Source: CAIZIN01 sp964483025
GTDB lineage: Bacteria; Patescibacteriota; Minisyncoccia; Phycocordibacterales; CAIZIN01
NCBI GenBank assembly: GCA_964483025.1
Contig: CAYZZT010000011.1
Coordinates: forward strand, 1 to 19,548
Reading direction: 5' to 3'
DNA length: 19,548 bases
Part shown: piece by piece, positions 6,105-14,453 of the stretch
How the letters are laid out: each line of letters starts with the position of its first letter
Numbering within the stretch: position 1 is the first letter of the stretch
Made by a program: the position numbers and the translations under genes
The notes under the pieces: model-generated
Database searches by the model: none
What the model was told of the DNA's origin: nothing
Seen by the model: only the letters and a program-made list of their open reading frames with translations

Positions 6105-7214
6105 ATGAAAATAAAAAGAAAAATTGAGGAATTTATAAAAAAAGACTTATTTGGAGGGAAAGTCATTATTATCTATGGGGCAAGACAAGTTGGGAAGACA
6201 ACAATTGCAAAGGAAATTCAAGCTGAGTATTTAGACTCCTCAGTTTATTTAAATTGTGACGAACCAGATGTTCGGTTTTCTTTAGAAAATAAAACATCGA
6301 CAGAATTACTCGGCCTAATTGGTAAAGCTAAAATTGTCCTTATTGATGAAGCTCAAAGGGTTGAAAATATTGGAATGGCATTAAAATTACTTGTGGATAC
6401 AAATCCAAATATTCAAGTTATAGCAACAGGCTCATCTTCTTTTGATTTATCAAATAAAATATCAGAGCCGTTGACCGGTAGGAATAACAAATACACACTT
6501 TTTCCTTTTACCACAAGTGAGCTGATAAAAAAATATAATAAAAATGAAGTAAAAAGATTAACGGATCAGAGGATTATCTATGGTTCGTATCCAGAACAAT
6601 TCTTCCTAGATAAAGAGAGCCGAGAAAGAAGACTTTCTGAACTGAGTGAGGATTATGTATTTAAGGATATTTTTCTTATGAGTAAAATAAGAAAAAGTGA
6701 AAAAATTGTAAAATTATTAAAACTTTTGGCACTACAAGTTGGGTCTGAAGTTTCTTATAGTGAACTTGGGCAGATAGTTGGATTAAATTACGATACTGTT
6801 GAGGCTTATATAACTGCTCTTGAACAAGCTTTTGTCATTTTTAGACTTATGCCATATTCTGGAAATCTAAGAAATTCAATTAAAAAATCTAGAAAAGTAT
6901 ATTTCTGGGATACTGGTATTAGAAATGCATTGATAAATAATTTCAACTCCCTAGACTTGAGGAATGATTCTGGCGCACTATTTGAAAATTTTTATATCTC
7001 AGAGATTTTAAAAGAAAAATATAGCAATCAAGATAGGTTCAACCCTTATTTTTGGAGGAGTTTCGATGGGAAGGAAATTGATTTAGTTATCGAAGAAGGT
7101 GGAAGTGTAAAATATTATGAATGTAAATTGAATAATGAAAATACGAAAAAATTTATTGAAGATATGGATGTTAAAATAGTTACTAAGGATAAATATTTAG
7201 AAAGTCTAGAATAA
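6105..7214 (+). CDS. AAA ATPase with DUF4143 (PD-(D/E)XK-like) C-terminal domain
   Basis: A 369-residue protein of the AAA_14/DUF4143 type, common and frequently transferred in archaea and candidate-phyla bacteria; its cellular role is not established. Walker A is GARQVGKTT (25-33), Walker B is IVLIDEAQ (77-84), the sensor-like motif is ATGSSSF (107-113) and EPLTGR lies at 121-126. Residues about 203-247 resemble a winged helix. The C-domain has GALFENFYISE (290-300) and IDLVIEEGG (325-333) through ECK (339-341), giving the E...D...ExK pattern of PD-(D/E)XK folds. The length is typical and the gene appears intact. It has its own promoter with inverted-repeat operators. Its stop codon falls within one base of a second copy of the murD 3' end, suggesting insertion at murD. 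No partner antitoxin or transposase is visible. Confidence 0.85.
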   Translation: MKIKRKIEEFIKKDLFGGKVIIIYGARQVGKTTIAKEIQAEYLDSSVYLNCDEPDVRFSLENKTSTELLGLIGKAKIVLIDEAQRVENIGMALKLLVDTNPNIQVIATGSSSFDLSNKISEPLTGRNNKYTLFPFTTSELIKKYNKNEVKRLTDQRIIYGSYPEQFFLDKESRERRLSELSEDYVFKDIFLMSKIRKSEKIVKLLKLLALQVGSEVSYSELGQIVGLNYDTVEAYITALEQAFVIFRLMPYSGNLRNSIKKSRKVYFWDTGIRNALINNFNSLDLRNDSGALFENFYISEILKEKYSNQDRFNPYFWRSFDGKEIDLVIEEGGSVKYYECKLNNENTKKFIEDMDVKIVTKDKYLESLE

Positions 7215-7340
7215 TCAAAAAAATCTCAACTCCACATTCTTTTTTCTCCATCCGCAGCTAGCTTCGAAAAATTCAAAAACGAATTCGACCGCGCCCAAAG
7301 GTTTGTAAAGGTTTTGAAAGGATCGGGGTTGATAAACTAG
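7214..7340 (+). pseudogene. murD: murD 3'-end remnant (direct repeat copy B)
   Basis: Read in the phase of the ATPase stop codon, this stretch encodes SKKSQLHILFSPSAASFEKF and continues to ...GLIN followed by TAG (7338-7340). It nearly repeats the last 42 residues of MurD. It has no start codon and is probably untranslated. It may be the original murD end, displaced when copy A and the ATPase arrived. Its preserved coding pattern suggests it diverged while still under selection, or came from a different murD allele. Confidence 0.85.
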
Positions 7341-7382
7341 CGGTTAGCTATTAGGCTCTAGGCTCTAGCTTAATAAATACAA

Positions 7383-7420
7383 AAGAGGTGATGCGCGAAG
7401 CACATCACCTCTTGTGTTTT
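7383..7420. terminator. Bidirectional intrinsic terminator
   Basis: An 11-bp stem, AAGAGGTGATG (7383-7393) with CATCACCTCTT (7403-7413), has a 9-nt loop. It is followed by a T-rich run on the + strand and, read on the - strand, by TTGTATTTATT. It lies between the convergent ATPase gene (+) and the end of the glycan cluster (stop at 7428, -) and can serve both. Confidence 0.85.
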
Positions 7421-7427
7421 GTTGAAG

Positions 7428-8189
7428 TTATCGATTATTCAAATATTGGCCAACTTTACTTAGTAATCTCCTTAAGATAAAAAATCTAGGAATTTTTAGA
7501 TTATTAACTTTCCAAGCTTGCCGAAGCTCTTTCCACCCTTTTATCCTCTGTTTTAAACCGCTTGCACTCGCACCGCCATCCCTCATAGATACTAAAATTT
7601 CTGGAATATATTTTACTTTGATTTTGTAAGTTTTGAGTAAACGCAAAATTAATTCATAGTCAGCCGCTAGAGAAAAAGTAGTATCAAATATCTTTTCACA
7701 TTTTTCATAAACCTCATGTCTTACAAAAAAAGTTGGGTGAGGGATGATCCAACCCCAAATGAGTTTTTCTTCCTCATACTCACTAGCTTTCCAATAACGA
7801 GTCTGTTTGCTAACATCATCATTATTTACATATACTAAATCTCCATATATAGCATCCACATCGGGGCTTTCTACAAAACATTTATTAATTTTGAATAAAA
7901 CATCATTTTTGTAATAAAAATCATCAGAATTTAAAATTCCAACAATGTCTCCTGTTGCCATTTTTACACCTTTATTCATAGCATCATAAATACCTTTGTC
8001 GGGTTCTGAGATTAGTTTAATGTTTAATTTATTGTTATATTCACTAATAATATCTAAGGTATTATCCGAGGAATTTCCATCTACAATAATATATTCTAAG
8101 TCAGAATAGTTTTGCATTACTAAACTATCAATTGTATCCTTGATTGTTTTTGATGAATTGTATGTAGCTGTAATTATTGATATTTTCAT
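7428..8189 (-). CDS. Glycosyltransferase family 2 (WcaE-like)
   Basis: A 253-residue GT-A fold enzyme. The N-terminal nucleotide-binding part has ISIITATYNSSKTI (3-16) and YIIVDGNSSDNT (33-44). DKGIYDAMNKG (64-74) and the metal-binding NSDDF (87-91) follow. IPHPTFFVR (149-157) and AADYEL (175-180), with the likely catalytic Asp, match GT2 enzymes of colanic-acid and similar clusters. It would transfer a sugar from a nucleotide donor to a lipid-linked glycan on the inner membrane face. It is the last gene of the cluster; its ATG overlaps the previous stop in an ATGA, implying coupled translation. The bidirectional terminator lies 8 bp beyond its stop codon. Donor and acceptor cannot be read from sequence. 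Confidence 0.88.
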   Translation of the reverse strand: MKISIITATYNSSKTIKDTIDSLVMQNYSDLEYIIVDGNSSDNTLDIISEYNNKLNIKLISEPDKGIYDAMNKGVKMATGDIVGILNSDDFYYKNDVLFKINKCFVESPDVDAIYGDLVYVNNDDVSKQTRYWKASEYEEEKLIWGWIIPHPTFFVRHEVYEKCEKIFDTTFSLAADYELILRLLKTYKIKVKYIPEILVSMRDGGASASGLKQRIKGWKELRQAWKVNNLKIPRFFILRRLLSKVGQYLNNR

Positions 8190-8971
8190 TTTTGATAATT
8201 ATTACCTTTTAAATCTACTATAAAATCTATAAATTTCGAAATAATTAACTCTAAATTATTTAAATGTTTTTTCTTCATTTTTAAAATATTTTTTTTGTTT
8301 TCTTCCTTATTCTTTAGTCCTGATGATTGAGCTTCTGGTCTTAGGGAATAATTACTTATTATCCTATTTAAGAAAAACCATCGCGTTTTATATCTAATTT
8401 TTAGCCATAAATCTGGGTCCATTCCTACTTTTAAATCTTCATCAAATTGTCCGAATTTTTCGAATACTGTTTTTTTGATAAATACCGCCTGATGGGGAAT
8501 ATAATTATAAAATTTTAGTATATAACTTTTTATAAAATCACCCTCTTTTTTTTTCCAGATTTGTTTAGTTGGGAATATCCCCTTAAGCATATTATTTTCC
8601 ATAACATTTATTTGGCCGTAAATCCAATCTGGGTAGTTGCTCTCTTCTAGAAATTTTGAGACATCACTTAAGATGTTTTTGTCAAAAAAACTATCATCGG
8701 AATGCAAATGAATTAAATATTTTCCATCAGATTTTTCAACACCCTGGTTCATCGCTTTAGAAATACCTTCCGGCTTAAACTGGAAAAATTTAACCCGATC
8801 CGGAAACTCAAGTTGGTATTTTTTTATTATGTCTACTGTGGTATCAGTAGAAAATCCATCTACAAAAATATGCTCAAAGTTATTAAAATTTTGATTTTTA
8901 ACACTAATAATATTGCTTTCTAAATACTTAGAGCTATTATAAGTGCAGGTTATTATGGAGAATTTAAACAT
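8186..8971 (-). CDS. Glycosyltransferase family 2
   Basis: A 261-residue GT2 enzyme from the chosen start, paralogous to the next gene. FSIITCTYNSSKYL (4-17) and HIFVDGFSTDTT (34-45) form the nucleotide-binding half. KPEGISKAMNQG (66-77) and the metal-binding HSDDSF (90-95) follow, then IPHQAVFIKK (158-167) and MDPDLWLKIR (184-193). An ATG 39 bases upstream extends the frame, but 8971 is preferred because the conserved core then begins at residue 3 and the overlap with the upstream gene falls from 47 to 8 bases. The C-terminal 50 residues are Lys/Asn-rich. No Shine-Dalgarno sequence. It likely adds one sugar of the repeat unit; its specificity is unknown. Confidence 0.85.
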   Translation of the reverse strand: MFKFSIITCTYNSSKYLESNIISVKNQNFNNFEHIFVDGFSTDTTVDIIKKYQLEFPDRVKFFQFKPEGISKAMNQGVEKSDGKYLIHLHSDDSFFDKNILSDVSKFLEESNYPDWIYGQINVMENNMLKGIFPTKQIWKKKEGDFIKSYILKFYNYIPHQAVFIKKTVFEKFGQFDEDLKVGMDPDLWLKIRYKTRWFFLNRIISNYSLRPEAQSSGLKNKEENKKNILKMKKKHLNNLELIISKFIDFIVDLKGNNYQK

Positions 8972-10169
8972 TTTTAAAATTTTGTATGATTTTCCTATAT
9001 AAGGTTTCATACTGACTTACCATTATATCTATAGTAAAGTTACCTTCAATTTTTTTTCTTGACTTAGTTGTTATTTGCAGGATTTGGTCTTTCTCAAGAT
9101 TTAAAACATAATTGATTCCGCGAATTAAGTCCTCGCTATCCTTGTATTTTGCAACATATCCGTTTTCAAGATGTTCAACGAGCTCCGGAATACCTCCTGT
9201 GTTAAATGTGACTATAGGTAAACCACACGCCATCGCCTCAAGGATTACTAGAGGACAATTATCGGCCAATGATGGAAATAAAAATACATCTGATGCAGAA
9301 AAATATTTAGATAATATTTCTTTGTTGCTAATTCTTGAAACATACAATAGATTATTGTATGTTTCATCTTTTCCGTTTTCTTTTCCTCCTATACAAATAA
9401 ATAATATGCCATCATCGTTAAATTTTTTAACTACTGATTCTACATAAAGCCAGCCCTTGGCAGGATTGTTCTTCCCGCCATCCGACAAAAATAAAATAAT
9501 TTTCTTATTAAGTGGAATCTCTAGTTGTTTCCTCGATGAAGTTTTGTCAGAAATTTTAAAAATATTTTCGTCGACGCCGTTATAAATTAAATCATTTTTT
9601 TTATATTTTAGAATGCTTTTTTCAACCATATTTTTTAGCCAAAGCGAGGGGGTTATTAAAGAAAAGTTGGATTTAGCATAAATATTTTTCTTTCGCCATG
9701 CTAAATATTTTTCTGCATGCCAGAATATCTGAGGATAAGATTTCATTGATGGGCATTGGAAGAATCCGTTTTTTAATTCACAATCATAGGAATAAGCACA
9801 GTGTGGAGTGATTGCCCACATATCATGTAAGGTCCAGACTACTGGTTTTAACTTTGACATCTTTTGCAGTGTTTTTATATTAAAGTACCAGCCATGAATG
9901 TTGTGTAGGTGTATGATATCAGCTTCTTTAAATTCTTTTGTTTTGATAATCCAATCAGTGCTGGATAAGTCCAGATCATTTGAAAATAAAAAATGGATAT
10001 ATCTATGTAATCTCCTTGGTATTGAAAAAACATCGGTGCTGTTCGATTTTTTTTCAGAAACAAACATTGGCATTCTATGTCCTTTTTCTTCTAGTTTTTT
10101 CTTTATAATCCAAGAGACTGAGGCTGCACCCCCTTTATTATCAACTGTTCCTATTTGCAGTATGTTCAT
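8964..10169 (-). CDS. Glycosyltransferase family 4 (GT-B fold)
   Basis: A 401-residue GT-B enzyme. The N-terminal acceptor domain begins MNILQIGTVDNKGGAAS, the glycine-rich loop of GT4 enzymes that open with a GGAA motif. IIHLHNIHGW (85-94) and WTLHDMWAITPHC (112-124) are typical of this subgroup. The C-terminal donor domain has SDVFLFPSLADNCP (293-306) followed by LEAMACGLPIV (310-320) and GGIPELVE (325-332), the nucleotide-sugar binding signature; Glu311 is the conserved acid. It is probably a retaining transferase acting on an undecaprenyl-linked oligosaccharide. The stop overlaps the next gene by 8 bases, and a gap of 57 bp separates it from the FkbM gene upstream. The substrate is not predictable. 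Confidence 0.9.
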   Translation of the reverse strand: MNILQIGTVDNKGGAASVSWIIKKKLEEKGHRMPMFVSEKKSNSTDVFSIPRRLHRYIHFLFSNDLDLSSTDWIIKTKEFKEADIIHLHNIHGWYFNIKTLQKMSKLKPVVWTLHDMWAITPHCAYSYDCELKNGFFQCPSMKSYPQIFWHAEKYLAWRKKNIYAKSNFSLITPSLWLKNMVEKSILKYKKNDLIYNGVDENIFKISDKTSSRKQLEIPLNKKIILFLSDGGKNNPAKGWLYVESVVKKFNDDGILFICIGGKENGKDETYNNLLYVSRISNKEILSKYFSASDVFLFPSLADNCPLVILEAMACGLPIVTFNTGGIPELVEHLENGYVAKYKDSEDLIRGINYVLNLEKDQILQITTKSRKKIEGNFTIDIMVSQYETLYRKIIQNFKNV

Positions 10170-10226
10170 ATTTTTATAATTATTTATTTCAATATTTTGG
10201 TTTCTACAAAAAATATTTATTGCAAT

Positions 10227-11048
10227 TTAATTTCTATATGCGTAAATATTAAGTTGTAGATCCATATTTAAGTTTAAATTTCTTAAAACAAAAGGTTTTT
10301 TTGATGACACTCCAATTGATTCAATATAATATCTAAATCCTGAGTTTGTTAATATATCAAGAACTTTATTTAACGTCTGTTTTTTATTGATAAATGAGTG
10401 GTATTCGACAAATAGATAATCGATATTTACCAGCAAGTCCGCACAGTCCTCGAGTACCTCTAATTCAGCACCCTCAATATCTAATTTTAGGAAATCCACT
10501 TTTTTATTTAGAAACGGCCGTAAGCTTAAGGTGGATATGGTGGTATTTTTTGAACTTGTATTTTCATCGGAAATTCTTCCTCCATCAGCACCTTCAGAAA
10601 AAAATGATAAATTTTCCTCTTTATTCCACAATCCTTTATTTATCACATTTACATTATTTAGTTCAAATGATTTTATGTTTTTCTCTAGTACTCGTGCTAC
10701 TTCTTTGTCTGGCTCAAAAGCTATTATATCTGAAAATGGATATAATTTTTTAAAGTAAATGATACTTAAGCCTATATTGGAGCCTCCGTCTATTATGTAA
10801 GGTTTGTCGGTTGTGGTTTTAAAATTATAAATCTCCTTATCAAATATTTCCTCATACATAGATACAAATGAGGCGGAATCAATAAAAGTCAAGTTATTTT
10901 TTAATATATGTGTTGTAGATGTTTTGTACCTACTCATGTTTGATATGAAATATAGTTTTAAATAGTTGATTACAGAGGAAGGTTTTAATATAGATTTGAC
11001 TAAATATTTTGTTATTTTTCTTAGACTTTTTTTAATAAAAATTTTCAT
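10227..11048 (-). CDS. FkbM family SAM-dependent methyltransferase (second of two)
   Basis: A 273-residue protein with a Rossmann-like methyltransferase domain from about residue 80 to 240. SAM motif I is IIDGGSNIGLS (85-95), the acidic residue of motif II is in FEPD (111-114), and FLKLDIEGAE (186-195) with FVEYHSF (213-219) are the FkbM/Methyltransf_21 signature. The first 80 residues are basic and hydrophobic and may contact the membrane. In glycan clusters FkbM enzymes are taken to O-methylate sugars. It starts 6 bp after the stop of the upstream transferase gene. The other FkbM protein (14443-15189) has little similarity outside the motifs, so the two probably act on different positions. 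Confidence 0.87.
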   Translation of the reverse strand: MKIFIKKSLRKITKYLVKSILKPSSVINYLKLYFISNMSRYKTSTTHILKNNLTFIDSASFVSMYEEIFDKEIYNFKTTTDKPYIIDGGSNIGLSIIYFKKLYPFSDIIAFEPDKEVARVLEKNIKSFELNNVNVINKGLWNKEENLSFFSEGADGGRISDENTSSKNTTISTLSLRPFLNKKVDFLKLDIEGAELEVLEDCADLLVNIDYLFVEYHSFINKKQTLNKVLDILTNSGFRYYIESIGVSSKKPFVLRNLNLNMDLQLNIYAYRN

Positions 11049-11054
11049 ATGTTA

Positions 11055-11999
11055 TTATTGATTTATTTTTAAATAAAGCATTCTGACTATTTTAAATAAA
11101 CCAATTTTTTTTAATATTATCTTAAAATTAAAATTTTTTGGATACAGTCGTTCGTTTTCATAATTATCACAAGCAACATTTAATTTTGGATTTTCTGTTG
11201 TTAGAGGAAGTTTAATCTCTTCTGAAGGTAAATTTGCAAATGGATCGTTTTTATTTAAGGTGTGGGTAGCTTTGCCTCCAAAACCGATATTGGATATTAA
11301 ATTAACGTTTGGAGCTATAGAATAACTGTCGTTCTTCCACATACAATAAGTCCATTGATAATCCCATAAATCAAAATGATCTTTTTTTATTTCACTAAGT
11401 TTTTCTAACCAAAACTTTCGAGCTTTTTTATCTTGCCAAATTTTATCAATGACCTTGTCTTTAACGAAGTTGGGAAAGTCGTTCATTTCAAAATCGTATT
11501 TTTTCCACGCTCTTCGCCACGTTGCCCACCCCCAAATATGTGTCATTCGTGATAAATAATATTCATCCTCTGTCATTAAAAATTTAGGTAAAAAATTATC
11601 TCCAGAAATCATAAATATTTTTTCATTAGAACGGTATTTTTCTAATAATTCTTCACAAAATCGGAAAAAAGAGAGGTTGGGAAGGCAATCATCCTCTAAA
11701 ATTATGCCTTCCTCTACGTTTTCAAAAAACCATGTGATTGCTTCACTTGGTGCTTTTCCACACCCAAGGTTTTTTTCTCTGAATAGGGTTTTGACTTCGC
11801 ATTCCCAGTCTACTTTATCGACTATTTTTCTTACTTCATCACATTTTTCCTTTTCACCAATTTTATTTTCTCTTGGCCCATCTGCTGCAATAAAAAGTTT
11901 TGGAGGTTTTGCTTGGCGGATAGCCTCAAAAACCACTCTTGTTGTTTCTGGGCGATTGAATATTATGAATAATATTGGGGTTTTTAATTTATTAGGCAT
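11055..11999 (-). CDS. GT2-like nucleotide-diphospho-sugar transferase
   Basis: A 314-residue GT-A fold protein of the group often annotated nucleotide-diphospho-sugar transferase or HlpA-like. LFIIFNRPETT (10-20) opens the domain, AADGPR (38-43) follows, and the DxD-like metal site is ILEDDCLP (100-107). The subgroup-specific HIWGWATWRRAW (154-165) is clear, and GFGGKATHT lies near residue 241. It is intact and of typical length. It follows a 145-bp A+T-rich gap with its own extended -10 element, so it may start a second transcription unit within the cluster. Donor and acceptor unknown. Confidence 0.83.
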   Translation of the reverse strand: MPNKLKTPILFIIFNRPETTRVVFEAIRQAKPPKLFIAADGPRENKIGEKEKCDEVRKIVDKVDWECEVKTLFREKNLGCGKAPSEAITWFFENVEEGIILEDDCLPNLSFFRFCEELLEKYRSNEKIFMISGDNFLPKFLMTEDEYYLSRMTHIWGWATWRRAWKKYDFEMNDFPNFVKDKVIDKIWQDKKARKFWLEKLSEIKKDHFDLWDYQWTYCMWKNDSYSIAPNVNLISNIGFGGKATHTLNKNDPFANLPSEEIKLPLTTENPKLNVACDNYENERLYPKNFNFKIILKKIGLFKIVRMLYLKINQ

Positions 12000-12058
12000 C
12001 TTTTAATTAACTACGTGATATTAAATAACCTCTTATTTTGAATATAGTATTGTTTTTG

Positions 12059-12067
12059 ATTATATCA
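12059..12067 (-). promoter_or_regulatory. Extended -10 promoter element inside the glycan cluster
   Basis: On the - strand, TGA followed by the consensus TATAAT (12064-12059) lies in the gap between the epimerase and the gene starting at 11999. Transcription from about 12052 would give a leader of roughly 50 nt. The -35 region is not convincing, which is common for extended -10 promoters. Confidence 0.5.
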
Positions 12068-12144
12068 TACTCAATTTGTAATATAGTTTATATTTTTTAT
12101 GTTAACTTTACGGTTAAAATAATAATTAAATTTTGGCTGATTGT

Positions 12145-13203
12145 TTAAACTTTAAAATGCCCAGATCGGCAAATTTCTTCCAGAATTTGATCTATATCAT
12201 ATTTATAATTCCACATAGGGTAGTGATTCTTGAATTTGGAAACATCGGAAATGTACCAAACATGATCGCCTGAGCGATTATTTTTTGAATACTCGACACG
12301 GGATTTTTTTCCAGTAATTTTTTCTATTTTTTCTATAGCTTCAAGTATGGAAATGTTTGAATTTCTACCTCCTCCAGCGTTATACACCTCCCCTTGCTTT
12401 GGTTTTTTGTGATAGTGCCAGAACATGTTCACTAAATCATGACTATGAATATTGTCTCTAACTTGTTTGCCATTGTATCCAAAAATAGTGTATTTTTTGC
12501 CAGTAACAATACACTTCACTAAATAGGCTAAAAATCCGTGCAATTGAGTGCCGCTATGGTTAGGACCAGTTAGGCATCCACCACGAAATACTCCAGTGTT
12601 GAGATTGAAATATTTTCCATATTCCTGAACCATAATGTCTGCAGCTAGTTTTGAGGCACCAAAAATACTGTGCTTAGATTGATCAATACTCATACTCTCA
12701 TCTATTCCATTCTTATGATAATGGTGTTTTTTGTCTATTTCGTAGCGTTTCTCTAGTTCAATGAGAGGGAGTAGATTTGGAGTATCCCCATAAACTTTGT
12801 TTGTGGAAGTGTATATAAAGGTTGCATTCGGTGAATAAAGTCTAAAATTTTCTAATAATATGAGTGTTCCTGTTGCATTTACTGAGAAGTCGGTATAAGG
12901 CTCTTTTGCTGCCCAGTCATGAGAAGGTTGAGCTGCTGTGTGTATGATAATGTCGAACTTATATTTTTTAAACACTTTTTCAATATCTTTATGGTCTCTT
13001 ATATCTATGTTTTTATGTATATATTTTTCAGCAAATTTATTTTGTAAATCCTTTCTGTTCCAAGCTGTACTAGCTTCTGTTCCAAAAAAATATTGTCTCA
13101 TATCATTATCAATACCAACCACACAATATCCTTTTTTGATAAAGAATCTTGTAGATTCAGAACCTATTAGACCTGCAGAACCAGTAATTAGAGCATATTT
13201 CAT
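12145..13203 (-). CDS. NAD-dependent nucleotide-sugar epimerase, extended SDR (CDP-paratose 2-epimerase type)
   Basis: A 352-residue extended SDR. The NAD-binding loop is TGSAGLIGS (7-15), with GIDND (30-34) after the second strand; HTAAQPSHDWA (88-98), TSTNKVYGD (132-140) and VRDNIHSHDL (248-257) follow. RGGCLTGPNHSGTQLHGF (207-224) matches the group named CDP-paratose 2-epimerase. The usual catalytic YxxxK is FGASK (181-185), with Phe in place of Tyr. From memory, relatives sharing the RGGCLTGP motif also have Phe here, so this may be a clade feature rather than decay. The expected product is an isomerised or modified nucleotide sugar for the cluster. It sits 50 bp after the upstream transferase gene. 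The fold is certain and the reaction uncertain. Confidence 0.83.
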   Translation of the reverse strand: MKYALITGSAGLIGSESTRFFIKKGYCVVGIDNDMRQYFFGTEASTAWNRKDLQNKFAEKYIHKNIDIRDHKDIEKVFKKYKFDIIIHTAAQPSHDWAAKEPYTDFSVNATGTLILLENFRLYSPNATFIYTSTNKVYGDTPNLLPLIELEKRYEIDKKHHYHKNGIDESMSIDQSKHSIFGASKLAADIMVQEYGKYFNLNTGVFRGGCLTGPNHSGTQLHGFLAYLVKCIVTGKKYTIFGYNGKQVRDNIHSHDLVNMFWHYHKKPKQGEVYNAGGGRNSNISILEAIEKIEKITGKKSRVEYSKNNRSGDHVWYISDVSKFKNHYPMWNYKYDIDQILEEICRSGHFKV

Positions 13204-13253
13204 GTATTTTATTGTTATTTATCTTTTTGATACTAACATATAATCTATTATTG

Positions 13254-14453
13254 TTAAATATTTATTTCAGATAGCGTTTGAATTAGTTTTTCTTGAGAAT
13301 GTTCATAATAATATTTTTTAAATTCAGGTTCTAATTTATTTTCATCAAGATCATTTCCTTTTGTTAATGATTCGATTGCCTGTAAAAGCTCCTCGCTATT
13401 TTTTTGTTCTATGCAAACACCTAGCTGATACCTCGAAACTCTTTCTGATGTGAGGTATTTGTCATTAACAATAACAAATTTATTAAATAAAGATGCTTTT
13501 GTTAAAATGTTACTACTGTGATAAAAGTCTTCATAAACAGCAAGCAGCATGTCGCAAGAATTAATTAGGGTATTGAATTTTTTTCCATCGCTTATCTGCT
13601 TTAAGTCAAAGTAACAATTGTTGTGTTTTTTTTCAAAAAATGTATTAACCTTTTTGGCCTCTTCTGGTGTGTAATCTCTCAAAGAGACTTCCCCAGCAAT
13701 GATAAAGAAATATTTACCTTGATCTGCTTTATTTATCGTATCGATAAGTGATAACAAACCTTTTCTTTTAGAAATGAATCCGAGTAATCCAATGATTTTC
13801 CTACCGTTCGCTTTATTTAATATTTCACTATAAATTTGATCGTCTAATTCTAATGTCTCATCAGTAACATCTGGAAGGATATAAACTATTTTATTTGTAT
13901 GTATGCTTAAATTTTTAGATACGCCTTCGTCCAATATTGCTATAAATTTACAGAATTTTGATCTAAGAATACCACTAGGTTTGTTGATTTTTAGGAATGA
14001 ACTGGTTGATGTTCTCAAATAGGTGGGGTGAAAGTATAATCCAGCCCATTGAAATCTAAAAAATAAATCTATCATCCAGCTCTTTAGAAATGGATTTAAA
14101 AATGAATCAATCCATAAGAAAAAAATAAGATCCGGTTTTTTTTCATTCATCTGTTTCAGCCCTTTTTTAATTAGAGATTTTGTTTTTATCCATAACAGAA
14201 GGGTTAGGAAAGTATTTGATAAAATATTTAAGTATTTGTTTTTAAATGGAGAACTACAGATTTTCAACTTAACTTCTGAAGTTTTAAGTTTGTTACCGTA
14301 TTGTCGTTTTAGTTCTAAAAAAATATCAGTTTTTGGGTAAAAAACCAAAATAGTATTTTCGAGTTGTAAGAGCTTTTTTGTGTAAGCTAGAATATAAGTT
14401 TCGTGATGTCCTTCTGAAAAATTATCAAATAATAATATTTTTTTATTTTTCAT
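13254..14453 (-). CDS. GT-B glycosyltransferase (GT4-like)
   Basis: A 399-residue protein with a GT-B layout. The N-terminal half begins KILLFDNFSEGHHETY (5-20), with a hydrophobic patch near 78-90. The donor domain starts about residue 219 with IIGLLGFISKRKG (220-232), continues with YFFIIAGEV (248-256), and has AVYEDFYHSSNILTKA (305-320) where the GT4 acidic motif normally lies. There is no clear ExxxxxxxE pair, so it is a divergent member. Its start overlaps the preceding FkbM gene by 11 bases, implying coupled translation. It probably adds a sugar to the membrane-linked glycan. Specificity unknown. Confidence 0.8.
   Translation of the reverse strand: MKNKKILLFDNFSEGHHETYILAYTKKLLQLENTILVFYPKTDIFLELKRQYGNKLKTSEVKLKICSSPFKNKYLNILSNTFLTLLLWIKTKSLIKKGLKQMNEKKPDLIFFLWIDSFLNPFLKSWMIDLFFRFQWAGLYFHPTYLRTSTSSFLKINKPSGILRSKFCKFIAILDEGVSKNLSIHTNKIVYILPDVTDETLELDDQIYSEILNKANGRKIIGLLGFISKRKGLLSLIDTINKADQGKYFFIIAGEVSLRDYTPEEAKKVNTFFEKKHNNCYFDLKQISDGKKFNTLINSCDMLLAVYEDFYHSSNILTKASLFNKFVIVNDKYLTSERVSRYQLGVCIEQKNSEELLQAIESLTKGNDLDENKLEPEFKKYYYEHSQEKLIQTLSEINI

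Larger units (their letters stand above)
6000..7214 (+). other. Candidate inserted unit: promoter/operator plus ATPase between two murD 3' ends
   Basis: The segment from just after the murD stop to the ATPase stop is flanked by two diverged copies of the murD 3' end (5873-5999 and 7214-7340). The layout, gene 5' part, intact tail, cargo, leftover tail, is the one seen when an element integrates at a gene's 3' end and restores it with its own copy. No integrase or recombinase is present, so tandem duplication or recombination with a related strain is equally possible. Confidence 0.5.

Noticed and set aside
6000..7214. Insertion sequence carrying the ATPase gene
   Set aside because: No transposase, no short terminal inverted repeats and no short target duplication were found; the flanks are a 127-bp duplication of the host gene end instead.
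8186..8189. Alternative genetic code with TGA as Gly
   Set aside because: TGA ends a full-length GT2 at exactly the ATGA overlap with the next gene, and the other ORFs need no TGA readthrough.
8972..9010. Longer N-terminus for the GT2 gene
   Set aside because: It would overlap the upstream gene by 47 bases and add 13 residues before the conserved GT2 opening. The start at 8971 fits both the domain and the short overlap.
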